Shown here in pieces: positions 35,409 through 42,351 of a stretch of 64,000 nt of DNA; positions within the stretch are counted from its first letter, which is position 1, and each line of letters starts with the position of its first letter. The notes under the pieces are model-generated. The model made no database searches. It saw nothing but the letters and a program-made list of their open reading frames with translations, and had not been told where the DNA came from. Source of the DNA: JABDJX01 sp039942715 (GTDB lineage Bacteria; Pseudomonadota; Alphaproteobacteria; Rhodobacterales; Rhodobacteraceae); contig JBDVBY010000006.1 of NCBI GenBank assembly GCA_039942715.1, forward strand, positions 124,001 through 188,000, read 5' to 3'. The translations under genes and the position numbers were made by a program.

Positions 35409-36289
35409 TGCGCGGCCGCTTGTGCGTTCATGTCAGCCTCATCTACAATCGGGCTTGAGCAAATGCCGATGCCTTCGATTTCGATATCGACCACCTCGCC
35501 GGGCAACAACCAACGCGGATCGGGCTTTTTCGCGTGGCCCACGCCGGGAGGCGTGCCAAGCGCAATCAGATCACCAGATTCAAGCGTTGTGTATTCCGAA
35601 ATGATGTTGATCGCGCTTGCGGCGGACCAGATCATGTTAGAGGTGTTCGAGCTTTGCAGGATCTCAGCGCCAACACGGCTTTCGATCTTTAGACCCTTGG
35701 CCCCTTCGGGCAGTTCGTCGGGGGTCACGACAAACGGGCCAATCGCGCCGGTGCTGTCAAAGTTCTTGCCCGGTGTCCACTGATGGGTTTTGCGCTGATA
35801 ATTACGCACCGAGCCGTCGTTGAAGATCGTATAACCAAAGACGTGATCCAGGGCGTTCTCTTCGGAAATGTGCCGCCCGCCTTTGCCGACGATCAGCATC
35901 AGCTCGGCTTCATAGTCCAGTTGATCCGAACAGGTGGGGCGCACCATCGGCGCACCAGCGGCCATGATCGAACTTGGCCCGCGCATGAAAAGCGCCGGGT
36001 AATCAGGAATGTCGTACCCGCCCTCTTTGATGTGCTCGACATAGTTCAAACCAAGACAGATGATTTTGCTGGGGCGAGCGACTGGCAACTGTGGCGTGAT
36101 CGCCTCCAATGCGATGACTGGTCCTAAATCTTGAAGCCCAGCGACCTCTGCCGCAAGCTCGGCACCTCCAGAAAGTGCGGCAAGGTCATTGCCTAATGCG
36201 GGAACAAGAGCCGTGAGGTCATGGGCATGTCCATTGTGAACAAGGAACACTGAATTCGCGCCCGAGACGCTTCCGACCATAAACCGCAT
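35405..36289 (-). CDS. Fumarylacetoacetate hydrolase (FAH) family protein
   Basis: A 294-residue FAH-fold enzyme, first gene of the operon. The metal site is visible in DYEAELMLIVGKGGR (near 120, acidic ligands) and FNDGSVRNYQ (near 153), and the family core KIICLGLNYVEHIKEG lies near 75. Members hydrolyse 1,3-diketo acids, decarboxylate or tautomerise ring-cleavage products, or hydrate them. Here it probably acts on the product of the intradiol dioxygenase encoded at the other end of the operon. The exact reaction cannot be told from sequence. Confidence 0.85.
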   Translation of the reverse strand: MRFMVGSVSGANSVFLVHNGHAHDLTALVPALGNDLAALSGGAELAAEVAGLQDLGPVIALEAITPQLPVARPSKIICLGLNYVEHIKEGGYDIPDYPALFMRGPSSIMAAGAPMVRPTCSDQLDYEAELMLIVGKGGRHISEENALDHVFGYTIFNDGSVRNYQRKTHQWTPGKNFDSTGAIGPFVVTPDELPEGAKGLKIESRVGAEILQSSNTSNMIWSAASAINIISEYTTLESGDLIALGTPPGVGHAKKPDPRWLLPGEVVDIEIEGIGICSSPIVDEADMNAQAAAQ

Positions 36290-36381
36290 TAGGCTTTCTC
36301 CCCCGTATTGATTTCCACTATTTTTGACGATAATAACTCATCAAGTCAATTAAAATCGATATTTTTGCAAAAGGTGCACAC
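36290..36381. promoter_or_regulatory. Divergent promoter with shared 18-bp GntR-type site
   Basis: This short AT-rich region separates the FAH/dioxygenase operon (minus) from the YciI-malonyl-CoA operon (plus). It contains TAAAATCGATATTTTTGC at 36351-36368, the reverse complement of the site at 29689-29706 with one change. The site ends 13 bases before the YciI start codon, placed to block the plus operon and reachable for the minus one. Control by the GntR protein encoded at 29.7 kb is inferred. Confidence 0.7.
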
Positions 36382-36768
36382 ATGCCAGAGTGGGAAACAT
36401 ACAAAGCCGAGGCTAAAGCGCGGGGATCATTGGCGTTTGAGCTGTTTGTTGTCCACTCAACACCCGCAAAAACGCCAGAAGACCTCAAAGCAAACTTGCC
36501 TGCGCACTTAGAATATCAAGGGCAGTTAGAGGATACGGGGACGTTGGTGTTCGCAGGCCCGATGTCAGATGAAACCGGCACCCAGATGCAGGGCATGGGG
36601 CTTATTATCTATCGCGCCGCCTCTTTTGATGACGCCCGCGCAATCGCCGAAGCCGACCCAATGCACGCTTCCGGTGTGCGCAGTTTTACCTTAAGAAAGT
36701 GGATGATAAACGAAGGGAGCTTAAGCCTGAACTTGGGCCTTTCGCGACAAACGGTGGCATTAAAATAG
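36382..36768 (+). CDS. YciI-family protein
   Basis: A 128-residue protein with the YciI (dimeric alpha/beta barrel) pattern: FELFVVHSTPAKTPED at the start, HLEYQGQLEDTGTLVFAGPM (near 42-61) with the conserved histidine, and ADPMHASGVRSF near 95. The last 20 residues extend beyond the usual fold. AAAGGTGC lies before the ATG. YciI proteins are related to muconolactone isomerase and to chlorohydroquinol-pathway dehydrochlorinases, so a helper enzyme for a ring-cleavage intermediate is plausible. It opens the operon with malonyl-CoA decarboxylase. Confidence 0.82.
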   Translation: MPEWETYKAEAKARGSLAFELFVVHSTPAKTPEDLKANLPAHLEYQGQLEDTGTLVFAGPMSDETGTQMQGMGLIIYRAASFDDARAIAEADPMHASGVRSFTLRKWMINEGSLSLNLGLSRQTVALK

Positions 36769-36775
36769 GCGTGCA

Positions 36776-38011
36776 ATGGTTCAGACCAGTTTTCTAGGCG
36801 ATATGCTCAACACTTTGATCGAGCGCAGACGCATCAAAGACACCCGGCCTGTTGAACAGATGTGCGAAGCTTTGCTGGCCGCCGAAGGCGAAGTCTCGGG
36901 GATGACTCTGGCAAAGGCTATTTTGGATCACTATGCGGGCCTTGATGACGCTGGAAAGCTTGGTTTTTTTCAATTTCTGAACGACGCGCTTGATTTAGAT
37001 GCGGATGCGCTTGCCGATCATGCGCGCGAGTATGCGGACTCGAAATCATTGGGCGCGTATCAGGCTTTGTCAGAGGCGTCCGAGCCGCGCCGCCAAGAGC
37101 TTTTGCGCCGCTTGAACCAATCCTCAGGGGCAACTGCCGCACTGGTGAACATGCGCACCGATCTGCGTAGATTGGCGAAGGATAATCCGGACCTGAAGCG
37201 CACCGATATGGATTTTCTGCATTTGCTGCGCAGTTGGTTCAACCGGGGATTTCTGGTGCTGCGTCGCATTGACTGGAATACGCCAGCCACCATTCTGGAA
37301 AAGATCGTGGCCTATGAAGCGGTGCACGAAATCGAAAGTCTGGATGACTTGCGCCGTCGGCTGCATCCTGAAGACCGACTGTGTTACGCCTATTTTCACC
37401 CGACGATGCCAGACGAGCCGCTGATTTTCATTGAAGTGGCCCTAAGCGACGCGATCCCAAGTTCGGTTCAGGACATATTGGCAAAAGGGCGCACGCCGCT
37501 TGATGCAACAAAAGCAAATGTCGCGGTGTTTTATTCGATTTCAAATTGTCAGATCGGATTGCAAGGCGTTTCCTTTGGCAACCTTTTGATCAAACAGGTT
37601 GTCGAAGAACTTAGCCTTGCGCACCCGCAGCTGGACACATTTGTAACGCTTTCGCCTATCCCGGGTTTTAACCGGTGGAAAAACGACTCGGCGCAACTGA
37701 GCAGTGCAGACACCGCTTTGGCCGCGCATTACCTGTTGAATGAGCGCGCGCCAAACGGCACCCCACTTGACCCTGTTGCACGGTTTCATTTGGGAAATGG
37801 CGCGCAAATCCACGCGGTGCACGCGGACGCAGACACAAGTGCGAATGGTCAAGCGCAATCAAATGGCGTCATGGCAAATTACCTTTACGACACCAAAGCC
37901 ATCGAAAAGAACCATGCAATCTTTTTAAGCGGTTCAGCATTACCAGCGTCGAAAGCAATTATGGCCTTGGCAAACGAAGCAAAACCGCTTCTTCGGGATC
38001 TAATTAAATGA
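36776..38011 (+). CDS. matA: Malonyl-CoA decarboxylase
   Basis: A 411-residue malonyl-CoA decarboxylase, splitting malonyl-CoA into acetyl-CoA and CO2. The N-terminal helical domain covers about residues 1-150 and the GNAT-like catalytic domain the rest. FYSISNCQIGLQGVSFGNLL (near 248-267) holds the catalytic serine region, FVTLSPIPGFNRW (near 285) the CoA contact and VARFHLGNGAQ (near 340) the active-site histidine. It starts seven bases after the YciI stop and overlaps the malonyl-CoA synthetase start by four bases. Together they convert free malonate to acetyl-CoA. Confidence 0.9.
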   Translation: MVQTSFLGDMLNTLIERRRIKDTRPVEQMCEALLAAEGEVSGMTLAKAILDHYAGLDDAGKLGFFQFLNDALDLDADALADHAREYADSKSLGAYQALSEASEPRRQELLRRLNQSSGATAALVNMRTDLRRLAKDNPDLKRTDMDFLHLLRSWFNRGFLVLRRIDWNTPATILEKIVAYEAVHEIESLDDLRRRLHPEDRLCYAYFHPTMPDEPLIFIEVALSDAIPSSVQDILAKGRTPLDATKANVAVFYSISNCQIGLQGVSFGNLLIKQVVEELSLAHPQLDTFVTLSPIPGFNRWKNDSAQLSSADTALAAHYLLNERAPNGTPLDPVARFHLGNGAQIHAVHADADTSANGQAQSNGVMANYLYDTKAIEKNHAIFLSGSALPASKAIMALANEAKPLLRDLIK

Positions 38012-39507
38012 GCAATCACCTATACGACGCCCTTATTGCGCCAAACACTGAGGGCACGTCGTGTTTTCTGGAAACAGATAAAGAAGAGATTTCTTTTGCC
38101 GCGTTTACCAGCAGTGCCGCGCAGATGGCGCACGTGCTTGTTGATATGGGCGTCAAACCCGGAGATCGCGTTTTAGTGCAAGCGCCTAAGTGCGCTGAGA
38201 TGGTAATGCTTTATGCCGCCACACTTCAGGCCGGTGCTGTGTTCTTGCCATTGAACACCGCTTATACGCGCGATGAACTTGCTTATTTCGTGGGTGATGC
38301 TGCCCCATCCATGATTGTTTGTGCGCCGAGCGCTGAGAGCGAATTGAGCGCGCTGGCCAAGGCTGGAAACGCATCTGTTTTGACACTGGATAAAGACGGA
38401 TCGGGCACACTTAGCAGCGCGGCGAAAGAGAAGTCGAAACACTTTGAAACCGTCGCACGCGACGCGGAAGACTTGGCGGCATTGCTTTATACGTCAGGTA
38501 CAACAGGGCGCTCAAAGGGAGCCATGTTGAGCCATGCGAACCTGTCATCAAATGCGCAATCGCTTGTAACTGCTTGGGAGTTAAGCCGTGATGATGTTCT
38601 TGTTCACGCTCTGCCCATCTTTCACACGCACGGGCTGTTTGTGGCTCTAAACGCAGCTTTGATGGTGGGTATGCGCGTCAAATTCATGAACGCGTTTGAT
38701 ATCGACAAGATACTTGCCGCCCTGCCCGTCTCGACATTGATGATGGGGGTTCCGACCTTTTACACACGACTATTGGCTGACGACAGGTTTGGTCGTGAAG
38801 TGGCCAATAACATGCGCCTTTTCATCTCGGGAAGCGCTCCGCTTTTGGCGGAAACGCATGAGGCATTCACCGCGCGCACCGAGCATCAAATCTTGGAACG
38901 CTACGGGATGACCGAAACCAACATGAACACCTCGAACCCCTATCGCGGCGCCCGTGTTGCCGGGTCTGTGGGTATGCCGCTGGAGGGTGTTGAGGTCAGG
39001 GTCACCGATCCGAGCACTGGCGCTCCATTGCCGGACGGCGAAATTGGCATGATTGAAGTGCGTGGGCCCAACGTCTTTAAAGGTTATTGGAAAATGCCGG
39101 AAAAGACGGCGGAAGAATTGCGCGAAAATGGGTTCTTTATTTCTGGCGATTTAGGGCAATTCGATGAAAACGGCTATCTTTCAATTGTCGGGCGCCAAAA
39201 AGATCTGATCATCACTGGTGGCTATAACGTTTATCCAAAAGAAATTGAGGATGTTCTAAACGACGTTGACGGCGTGCGGGAAAGTGCTGTGTTCGGAGTT
39301 CCGGATGCGGATTTTGGCGAAAAGATCATCGCAGCCTGTGTCGCAGAGACCAATTCAACGATAGACCAATCCGCATTGGAAACTGCTTTGGCCGAAAAGC
39401 TTGCGCGCTTCAAACACCCGCGCGCGTTTCAAACGCTGGAGTCATTGCCACGAAACGCAATGGGCAAAGTGCAAAAGAACATTTTACGCGACAGTTTCGA
39501 CGGCTAA
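38008..39507 (+). CDS. matB: Malonyl-CoA synthetase (MatB type)
   Basis: A 499-residue AMP-forming ligase. It has LLYTSGTTGRSKGAMLSHAN (near 155-174), ERYGMTETNMNTSNPYRGAR (near 297-316, the malonate-recognising region of MatB enzymes), GDLGQFDENGYLSIVGRQKD (near 380) and the C-terminal catalytic lysine in RNAMGKVQKN (near 486). It makes malonyl-CoA from malonate, ATP and CoA for the decarboxylase encoded just before it. The ATGA overlap shows coupling. The MatA-MatB order is that of known malonate operons. The nearest TRAP importer in the same putative regulon is in the divergent operon. Confidence 0.9.
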   Translation: MSNHLYDALIAPNTEGTSCFLETDKEEISFAAFTSSAAQMAHVLVDMGVKPGDRVLVQAPKCAEMVMLYAATLQAGAVFLPLNTAYTRDELAYFVGDAAPSMIVCAPSAESELSALAKAGNASVLTLDKDGSGTLSSAAKEKSKHFETVARDAEDLAALLYTSGTTGRSKGAMLSHANLSSNAQSLVTAWELSRDDVLVHALPIFHTHGLFVALNAALMVGMRVKFMNAFDIDKILAALPVSTLMMGVPTFYTRLLADDRFGREVANNMRLFISGSAPLLAETHEAFTARTEHQILERYGMTETNMNTSNPYRGARVAGSVGMPLEGVEVRVTDPSTGAPLPDGEIGMIEVRGPNVFKGYWKMPEKTAEELRENGFFISGDLGQFDENGYLSIVGRQKDLIITGGYNVYPKEIEDVLNDVDGVRESAVFGVPDADFGEKIIAACVAETNSTIDQSALETALAEKLARFKHPRAFQTLESLPRNAMGKVQKNILRDSFDG

Positions 39508-39511
39508 GCGC

Positions 39512-40195
39512 CTAAGTATCAAAGTAGGATGCGTGGGCTTGATGAATATCGGTGATCGTATCATCGAGCCGCGACAGGTGCAGACGAATGGTTTCACAAA
39601 CTCCTTCGGCATCGTTCGCGCGCAACTGTTGAAGGATCACTTCGTGGTCTTTGATCAACTGCAACATGCCGTCTTCTGCCGTCAGACTTAAAACGCACAG
39701 CCGATCAACGCGGGCTTTGTTTTGCGAGATTATATCGAAGGCAAACTCCGCCTTTGCAACTTGGCAGAGCTGTTTGTGGAATTCGTAGTCCAGTGCGTGG
39801 AATGAATCGACGTCCTTGGTTTTGAACGCTTCTTTCTGGGCGGCAAGGTTATCCTTGAATACGCTGTCAAAAGAACCGTCCCAATGCGTGGCGGCATTGC
39901 GCAGAACCTCAAGCTCGACACTCAGGCGCACGAAACGTGCGGTTGCGATTGAGCGAAGAGAGAATTTTTTGACCACTGTCGCCTTTTGCGGGCGGATCAA
40001 AAGCAAGTCCATGTTGCCCAGACGGCTAAACGCATCGCGTACGGGCTGGCGTGAAATCCCGAACTTCGCAGCGATTTCAGCTTCGGAAATTTTGGCACCC
40101 GGCAACAGTTCCAGCGAGCCGATCCGCTCGTAAAGATCGTCAAACACCATGTCAGCGCTTGTGCGCCGCTCCAAAGTCTCAACTGGTTGCTGCAT
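39512..40195 (-). CDS. GntR-family transcriptional regulator (FCD type), uronate cluster
   Basis: A 227-residue regulator with helix-turn-helix ISEAEIAAKFGISRQPV (near 37-53, then RDAFSRLGNMDLLLIRPQ) and an FCD domain with DYEFHKQLCQVAKAEF (near 138). The ATG at 40195, preceded by GGGAGTGTGAGTTG, is preferred to a TTG one codon upstream. It lies downstream of a broken enolase-superfamily gene and is convergent with matB. Three sites of the form ACTGGTATACTAGTAT occur only in the neighbouring uronate genes, so these are its likely targets. A malonate regulator (MatR) role is possible because of matB next door, but no such site lies near the malonate genes. Confidence 0.85.
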   Translation of the reverse strand: MQQPVETLERRTSADMVFDDLYERIGSLELLPGAKISEAEIAAKFGISRQPVRDAFSRLGNMDLLLIRPQKATVVKKFSLRSIATARFVRLSVELEVLRNAATHWDGSFDSVFKDNLAAQKEAFKTKDVDSFHALDYEFHKQLCQVAKAEFAFDIISQNKARVDRLCVLSLTAEDGMLQLIKDHEVILQQLRANDAEGVCETIRLHLSRLDDTITDIHQAHASYFDT

Positions 40196-40258
40196 CAACT
40201 CACACTCCCTGCCCGGCGCAATGCATACGCCAATTGTCGTTTGAGTTCCATGGCCTAA

Positions 40259-40564
40259 TCACCGCCTTGGTACTTTGCGCACGTGGTCGGGGATGTATTT
40301 CAACATCTCGTCTGTGTCGTCGCGATCAACAATCATGTGCGGGTTGTAAAGCGCATAAAGTTCGGCCACCGCTTCCGGGTCCAGCTCTATCCCAAGGCCC
40401 GGACAGCTGGGCACAGGGAATTTGCCGTCGGTGAAGGTTACCTTCCTGCCTTTGATGATTTCTTTGGCATACCAAAAGATGTCATCGCTGATGGCATCCG
40501 GTTCACGCCGCGGCGGCACATCCCCGATTGCGATAGACGTGATGCGCGCCTCTATGGTCCTCAT
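40259..40564 (-). pseudogene. Internally deleted enolase-superfamily (glucarate dehydratase-like) gene remnant
   Basis: A 101-codon open frame that joins two ends of a much longer protein. MRTIEARITSIAIGDVPP resembles the N-terminal strand of glucarate dehydratase-like enolases, whose members are about 370-450 residues. From about residue 30, DDIFWYAKEIIKGRKVTF with GKFPVPSCPGLGIELD is the C-terminal capping end. The barrel with its metal-binding Asp/Glu and catalytic Lys/His residues is missing, so it cannot be catalytic. AAGGAAATGCG precedes the ATG and an operator lies upstream, so it is probably still transcribed. An in-frame internal deletion is the simplest reading. Confidence 0.7.
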
Positions 40565-40606
40565 CGCATTTCCTTGGTTTGCACTTTTATTTCGTTTGTC
40601 GATTCG

Positions 40607-40625
40607 TAAATACTAGTATACCAGT
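40607..40625. promoter_or_regulatory. Probable GntR operator, copy A (SDR / enolase-remnant promoter)
   Basis: On the minus strand this reads ACTGGTATACTAGTATTTA. It matches copy C at 42229-42247 in 17 of 19 positions and copy B at 41852-41868 in its first half. It lies 43 bases before the remnant gene and about 130 bases before the SDR start. Half-sites with TGGTATAC are common for FCD-type GntR regulators. Confidence 0.7.
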
Positions 40626-40742
40626 TCAGAGAAGAAAGCAGCATCAACCTGCTACGACGCGGAATGTGACCTCTATTTCACCGACGCTGATGAACACACA
40701 TTCAAAGTGACTGTGCCAAAAACATTCGATGTTGGCCGATAA
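40617..40742 (+). other. Possible C-terminal remnant of an unidentified gene
   Basis: A 41-codon open stretch without a start codon, directly after operator copy A. Its peptide (CYDAECDLYFTDADEHTF, then KVTVPKTFDVGR and two stops) looks protein-like, with alternating strand residues. It could be the tail of a deleted cluster gene, for example a polysaccharide lyase, but I do not recognise it. Chance is a real alternative. Confidence 0.3.
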
Positions 40743-40758
40743 TAAAAAGGACGAAACC

Positions 40759-41502
40759 ATGAACTTAGCAGGCAAAACAGCCATCGTAACCGGCGCTGGA
40801 CGCGACATTGGGCGCGCTTGTGCGATGCGGCTCGCCAAAGAAGGCGCGGCCGTTGCGATCAACTATTTCTCGTCCTCTGAAGGGGCTGATGCAGCGGTCG
40901 CCGAGATCACTGCGGCGGGCGGCAAAGCCTTCGCAATGCAGGGCGATATGAAATCAGAGGCCGACACCAAGGCGTTGGCGGATCGCGCGGCGTCTGAGTT
41001 TGGCGGCATCCACATTCTGGTCAACAACACGGGCGGGTTGGTTGCCCGCGTGAAGGTGGCCGAGATGGAACTGGCCCATTGGAAAGAGGTGATGGACCTC
41101 AATTGCACCGCGAGTTTTCTGATGACCCGCGCGGTTTTGCAGCACATGACGGACGGCGCAATCATCAATATCGTCAGCCAAGCAGCACGTGATGGCGGTG
41201 GTCCGGGCGCGTCGGTTTATGGCGCTTCGAAAGGCGCGATGCTGACATGGACGCGCGGTTTGGCCAAAGAGCTTGCGCCAAATATTCGCGTCAACGGACT
41301 GTGCCCCGGCATGATCGACACCGACTTCCACAATATCTTTACCAAACCTGAGGTGCGCACGGCTGTTTCTGGCAATACGCCATTGAAACGCGAGGGCACG
41401 TCTGACGAGGTGGCAAATTTGGTGGCGTTCCTAGCCTCTGACGAGTCATCGTTCATGACCGGCACGAACGTCGACATTAATGGTGGCCTCGCCTTCTCTT
41501 AA
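40759..41502 (+). CDS. Short-chain dehydrogenase/reductase, candidate uronate-pathway reductase
   Basis: A 247-residue classical SDR: TAIVTGAGRDIGRACAMRLA (near 6-25), NNTGG instead of the usual NAG motif (near 87), serine in NIVSQAAR (near 137) and YGASKGAML (near 152), ending with the family tail DINGGLAFS. The ATG at 40759 has AAAGGACG upstream; a longer frame from 40729 lacks support. It is convergent with the KdgF-type cupin gene and shares operator copy A with the enolase remnant. In alginate and pectin users, an SDR reduces the open-chain keto-uronate that KdgF helps to form. That role is inferred from neighbours. Confidence 0.82.
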   Translation: MNLAGKTAIVTGAGRDIGRACAMRLAKEGAAVAINYFSSSEGADAAVAEITAAGGKAFAMQGDMKSEADTKALADRAASEFGGIHILVNNTGGLVARVKVAEMELAHWKEVMDLNCTASFLMTRAVLQHMTDGAIINIVSQAARDGGGPGASVYGASKGAMLTWTRGLAKELAPNIRVNGLCPGMIDTDFHNIFTKPEVRTAVSGNTPLKREGTSDEVANLVAFLASDESSFMTGTNVDINGGLAFS

Positions 41503-41508
41503 CGTCGC

Positions 41509-41817
41509 TTAAAGAAAATCATCGCGCCGAGGGGTAAAGCAATCGATCAGCTCCCCGGCTTCCAAGCAAACGCAGCCATGGACAGCGTTTGACGGGATCA
41601 CAAAGCTGTCGCCCGGTCCGTATTCGGTTTCCTCGCCATCCATCGAAAACCGAAAGCGCCCGGATTTGACATGGGTAGACTGAACATGGTGATGATGATG
41701 CAGCTTACCTTCGGCGTCTTTTTGAAACCGAAAGCACACAAGCATCAGATCAGGGTGGTCGGCCAAAACTTGGCGGGTCACGCCAGGGTCGGCGTCTTTA
41801 ATTGGAAAATTGCTCAT
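41509..41817 (-). CDS. kdgF: Cupin protein, KdgF-like (unsaturated uronate linearisation)
   Basis: A 102-residue single-domain cupin. Motif 1 is visible in the histidine run HHHHHVQSTHVKSGRFRF (near 40-57) and motif 2 in YGPGDSFVIPSNAVHGCVCL (near 66-85), giving the metal-binding His/Glu set. The tail LIDCFTPRRDDFL matches KdgF proteins, which speed ring opening of 4,5-unsaturated uronates released by alginate or pectin lyases. CAGGAG precedes the ATG. Operator copy B lies 35 bases upstream. Other small sugar cupins remain possible, but the tail and the neighbours favour KdgF. Confidence 0.78.
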   Translation of the reverse strand: MSNFPIKDADPGVTRQVLADHPDLMLVCFRFQKDAEGKLHHHHHVQSTHVKSGRFRFSMDGEETEYGPGDSFVIPSNAVHGCVCLEAGELIDCFTPRRDDFL

Positions 41818-41851
41818 AGGGCGGCTCCTGTGGCAGTGGCTTCAAAACTGA

Positions 41852-41868
41852 TATGGTAGCATACCAGT
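41852..41868. promoter_or_regulatory. Probable GntR operator, copy B (cupin promoter)
   Basis: The plus strand reads TATGGTAGCATACCAGT; on the minus strand this is ACTGGTATGCTACCATA. The arms TATGGTA and ATACCA are nearly palindromic. It lies 35 bases before the KdgF-type start and agrees with copies A and C over ACTGG-AT-CTA. Confidence 0.65.
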
Positions 41869-41963
41869 TCTGTCAAACGTCGCCCGAGCCGCCGTAAGGG
41901 GCGTAAATCAGAGGGTTCAATAGCGCGGATATTTGAATATTTCGAAAACCTCGTCAGTTCGTC

Positions 41964-42206
41964 TTGGATAGCGAGATTGAGGCCGAAATTCAAAAGACGT
42001 TGCAAGGTATGAAGAAGGGCAAAACCGTGATCGCCATTGCGCATCGTCTGTCCACCATCGCGCAAATGGATTGGATTTTGGTGCTAGATAGCGGCGAGAA
42101 TGTTGAGGAAGGCACACATAAAGCCCCGCTTGATCAGTGCGGTATCTATGCTGGATTTTGGGCACAGCAATCTGGCGGTTTCCTTCGATCTAAAGCGCTT
42201 GGATAA
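41964..42206 (+). pseudogene. C-terminal fragment of an ABC exporter ATPase/permease
   Basis: About 80 codons that match the end of an MsbA-type fused ABC exporter: LDSEIEAEIQKTLQGMKKG follows the position of Walker B, AIAHRLSTIAQMD is the switch-histidine region, and AGFWAQQSGGF is a tail I associate with roseobacter exporters. Walker A, the signature motif and all membrane segments are missing, and the sequence before LDSE departs from the expected DEPTSA pattern near 41946. No start codon or ribosome site is convincing. It is a gene remnant lying between the cupin promoter and the TRAP promoter. Confidence 0.75.
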
Positions 42207-42220
42207 CCCTGCATGAAGAG

Positions 42221-42249
42221 TTGACATAACTGGGATACTAGTATTCAAT
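42221..42249 (+). promoter_or_regulatory. Sigma70-type promoter with embedded operator copy C (TRAP operon)
   Basis: TTGACA at 42221-42226 and TTCAAT at 42244-42249 are separated by 17 bases. The operator ACTGGGATACTAGTATTCA (42229-42247) fills the spacer and touches the -10 box. A bound repressor would exclude RNA polymerase. The DctP start lies about 100 bases downstream, after a leader with two purine-rich stretches. Confidence 0.65.
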
Positions 42250-42351
42250 TTAGATCAAGCAGGGAGGAAAGACACGTCCACCAACGGCGTGACACTTAAT
42301 TCCCTATAAAAAACCATACGATAGAACGACTAACCCTAGGGAGGAAACCTT

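Noticed and set aside
39512..40195. MatR, the malonate regulator
   Set aside because: It is adjacent to matB, but its likely operator copies occur only in the uronate genes, while the malonate operon has the different 18-bp site of the other GntR protein.
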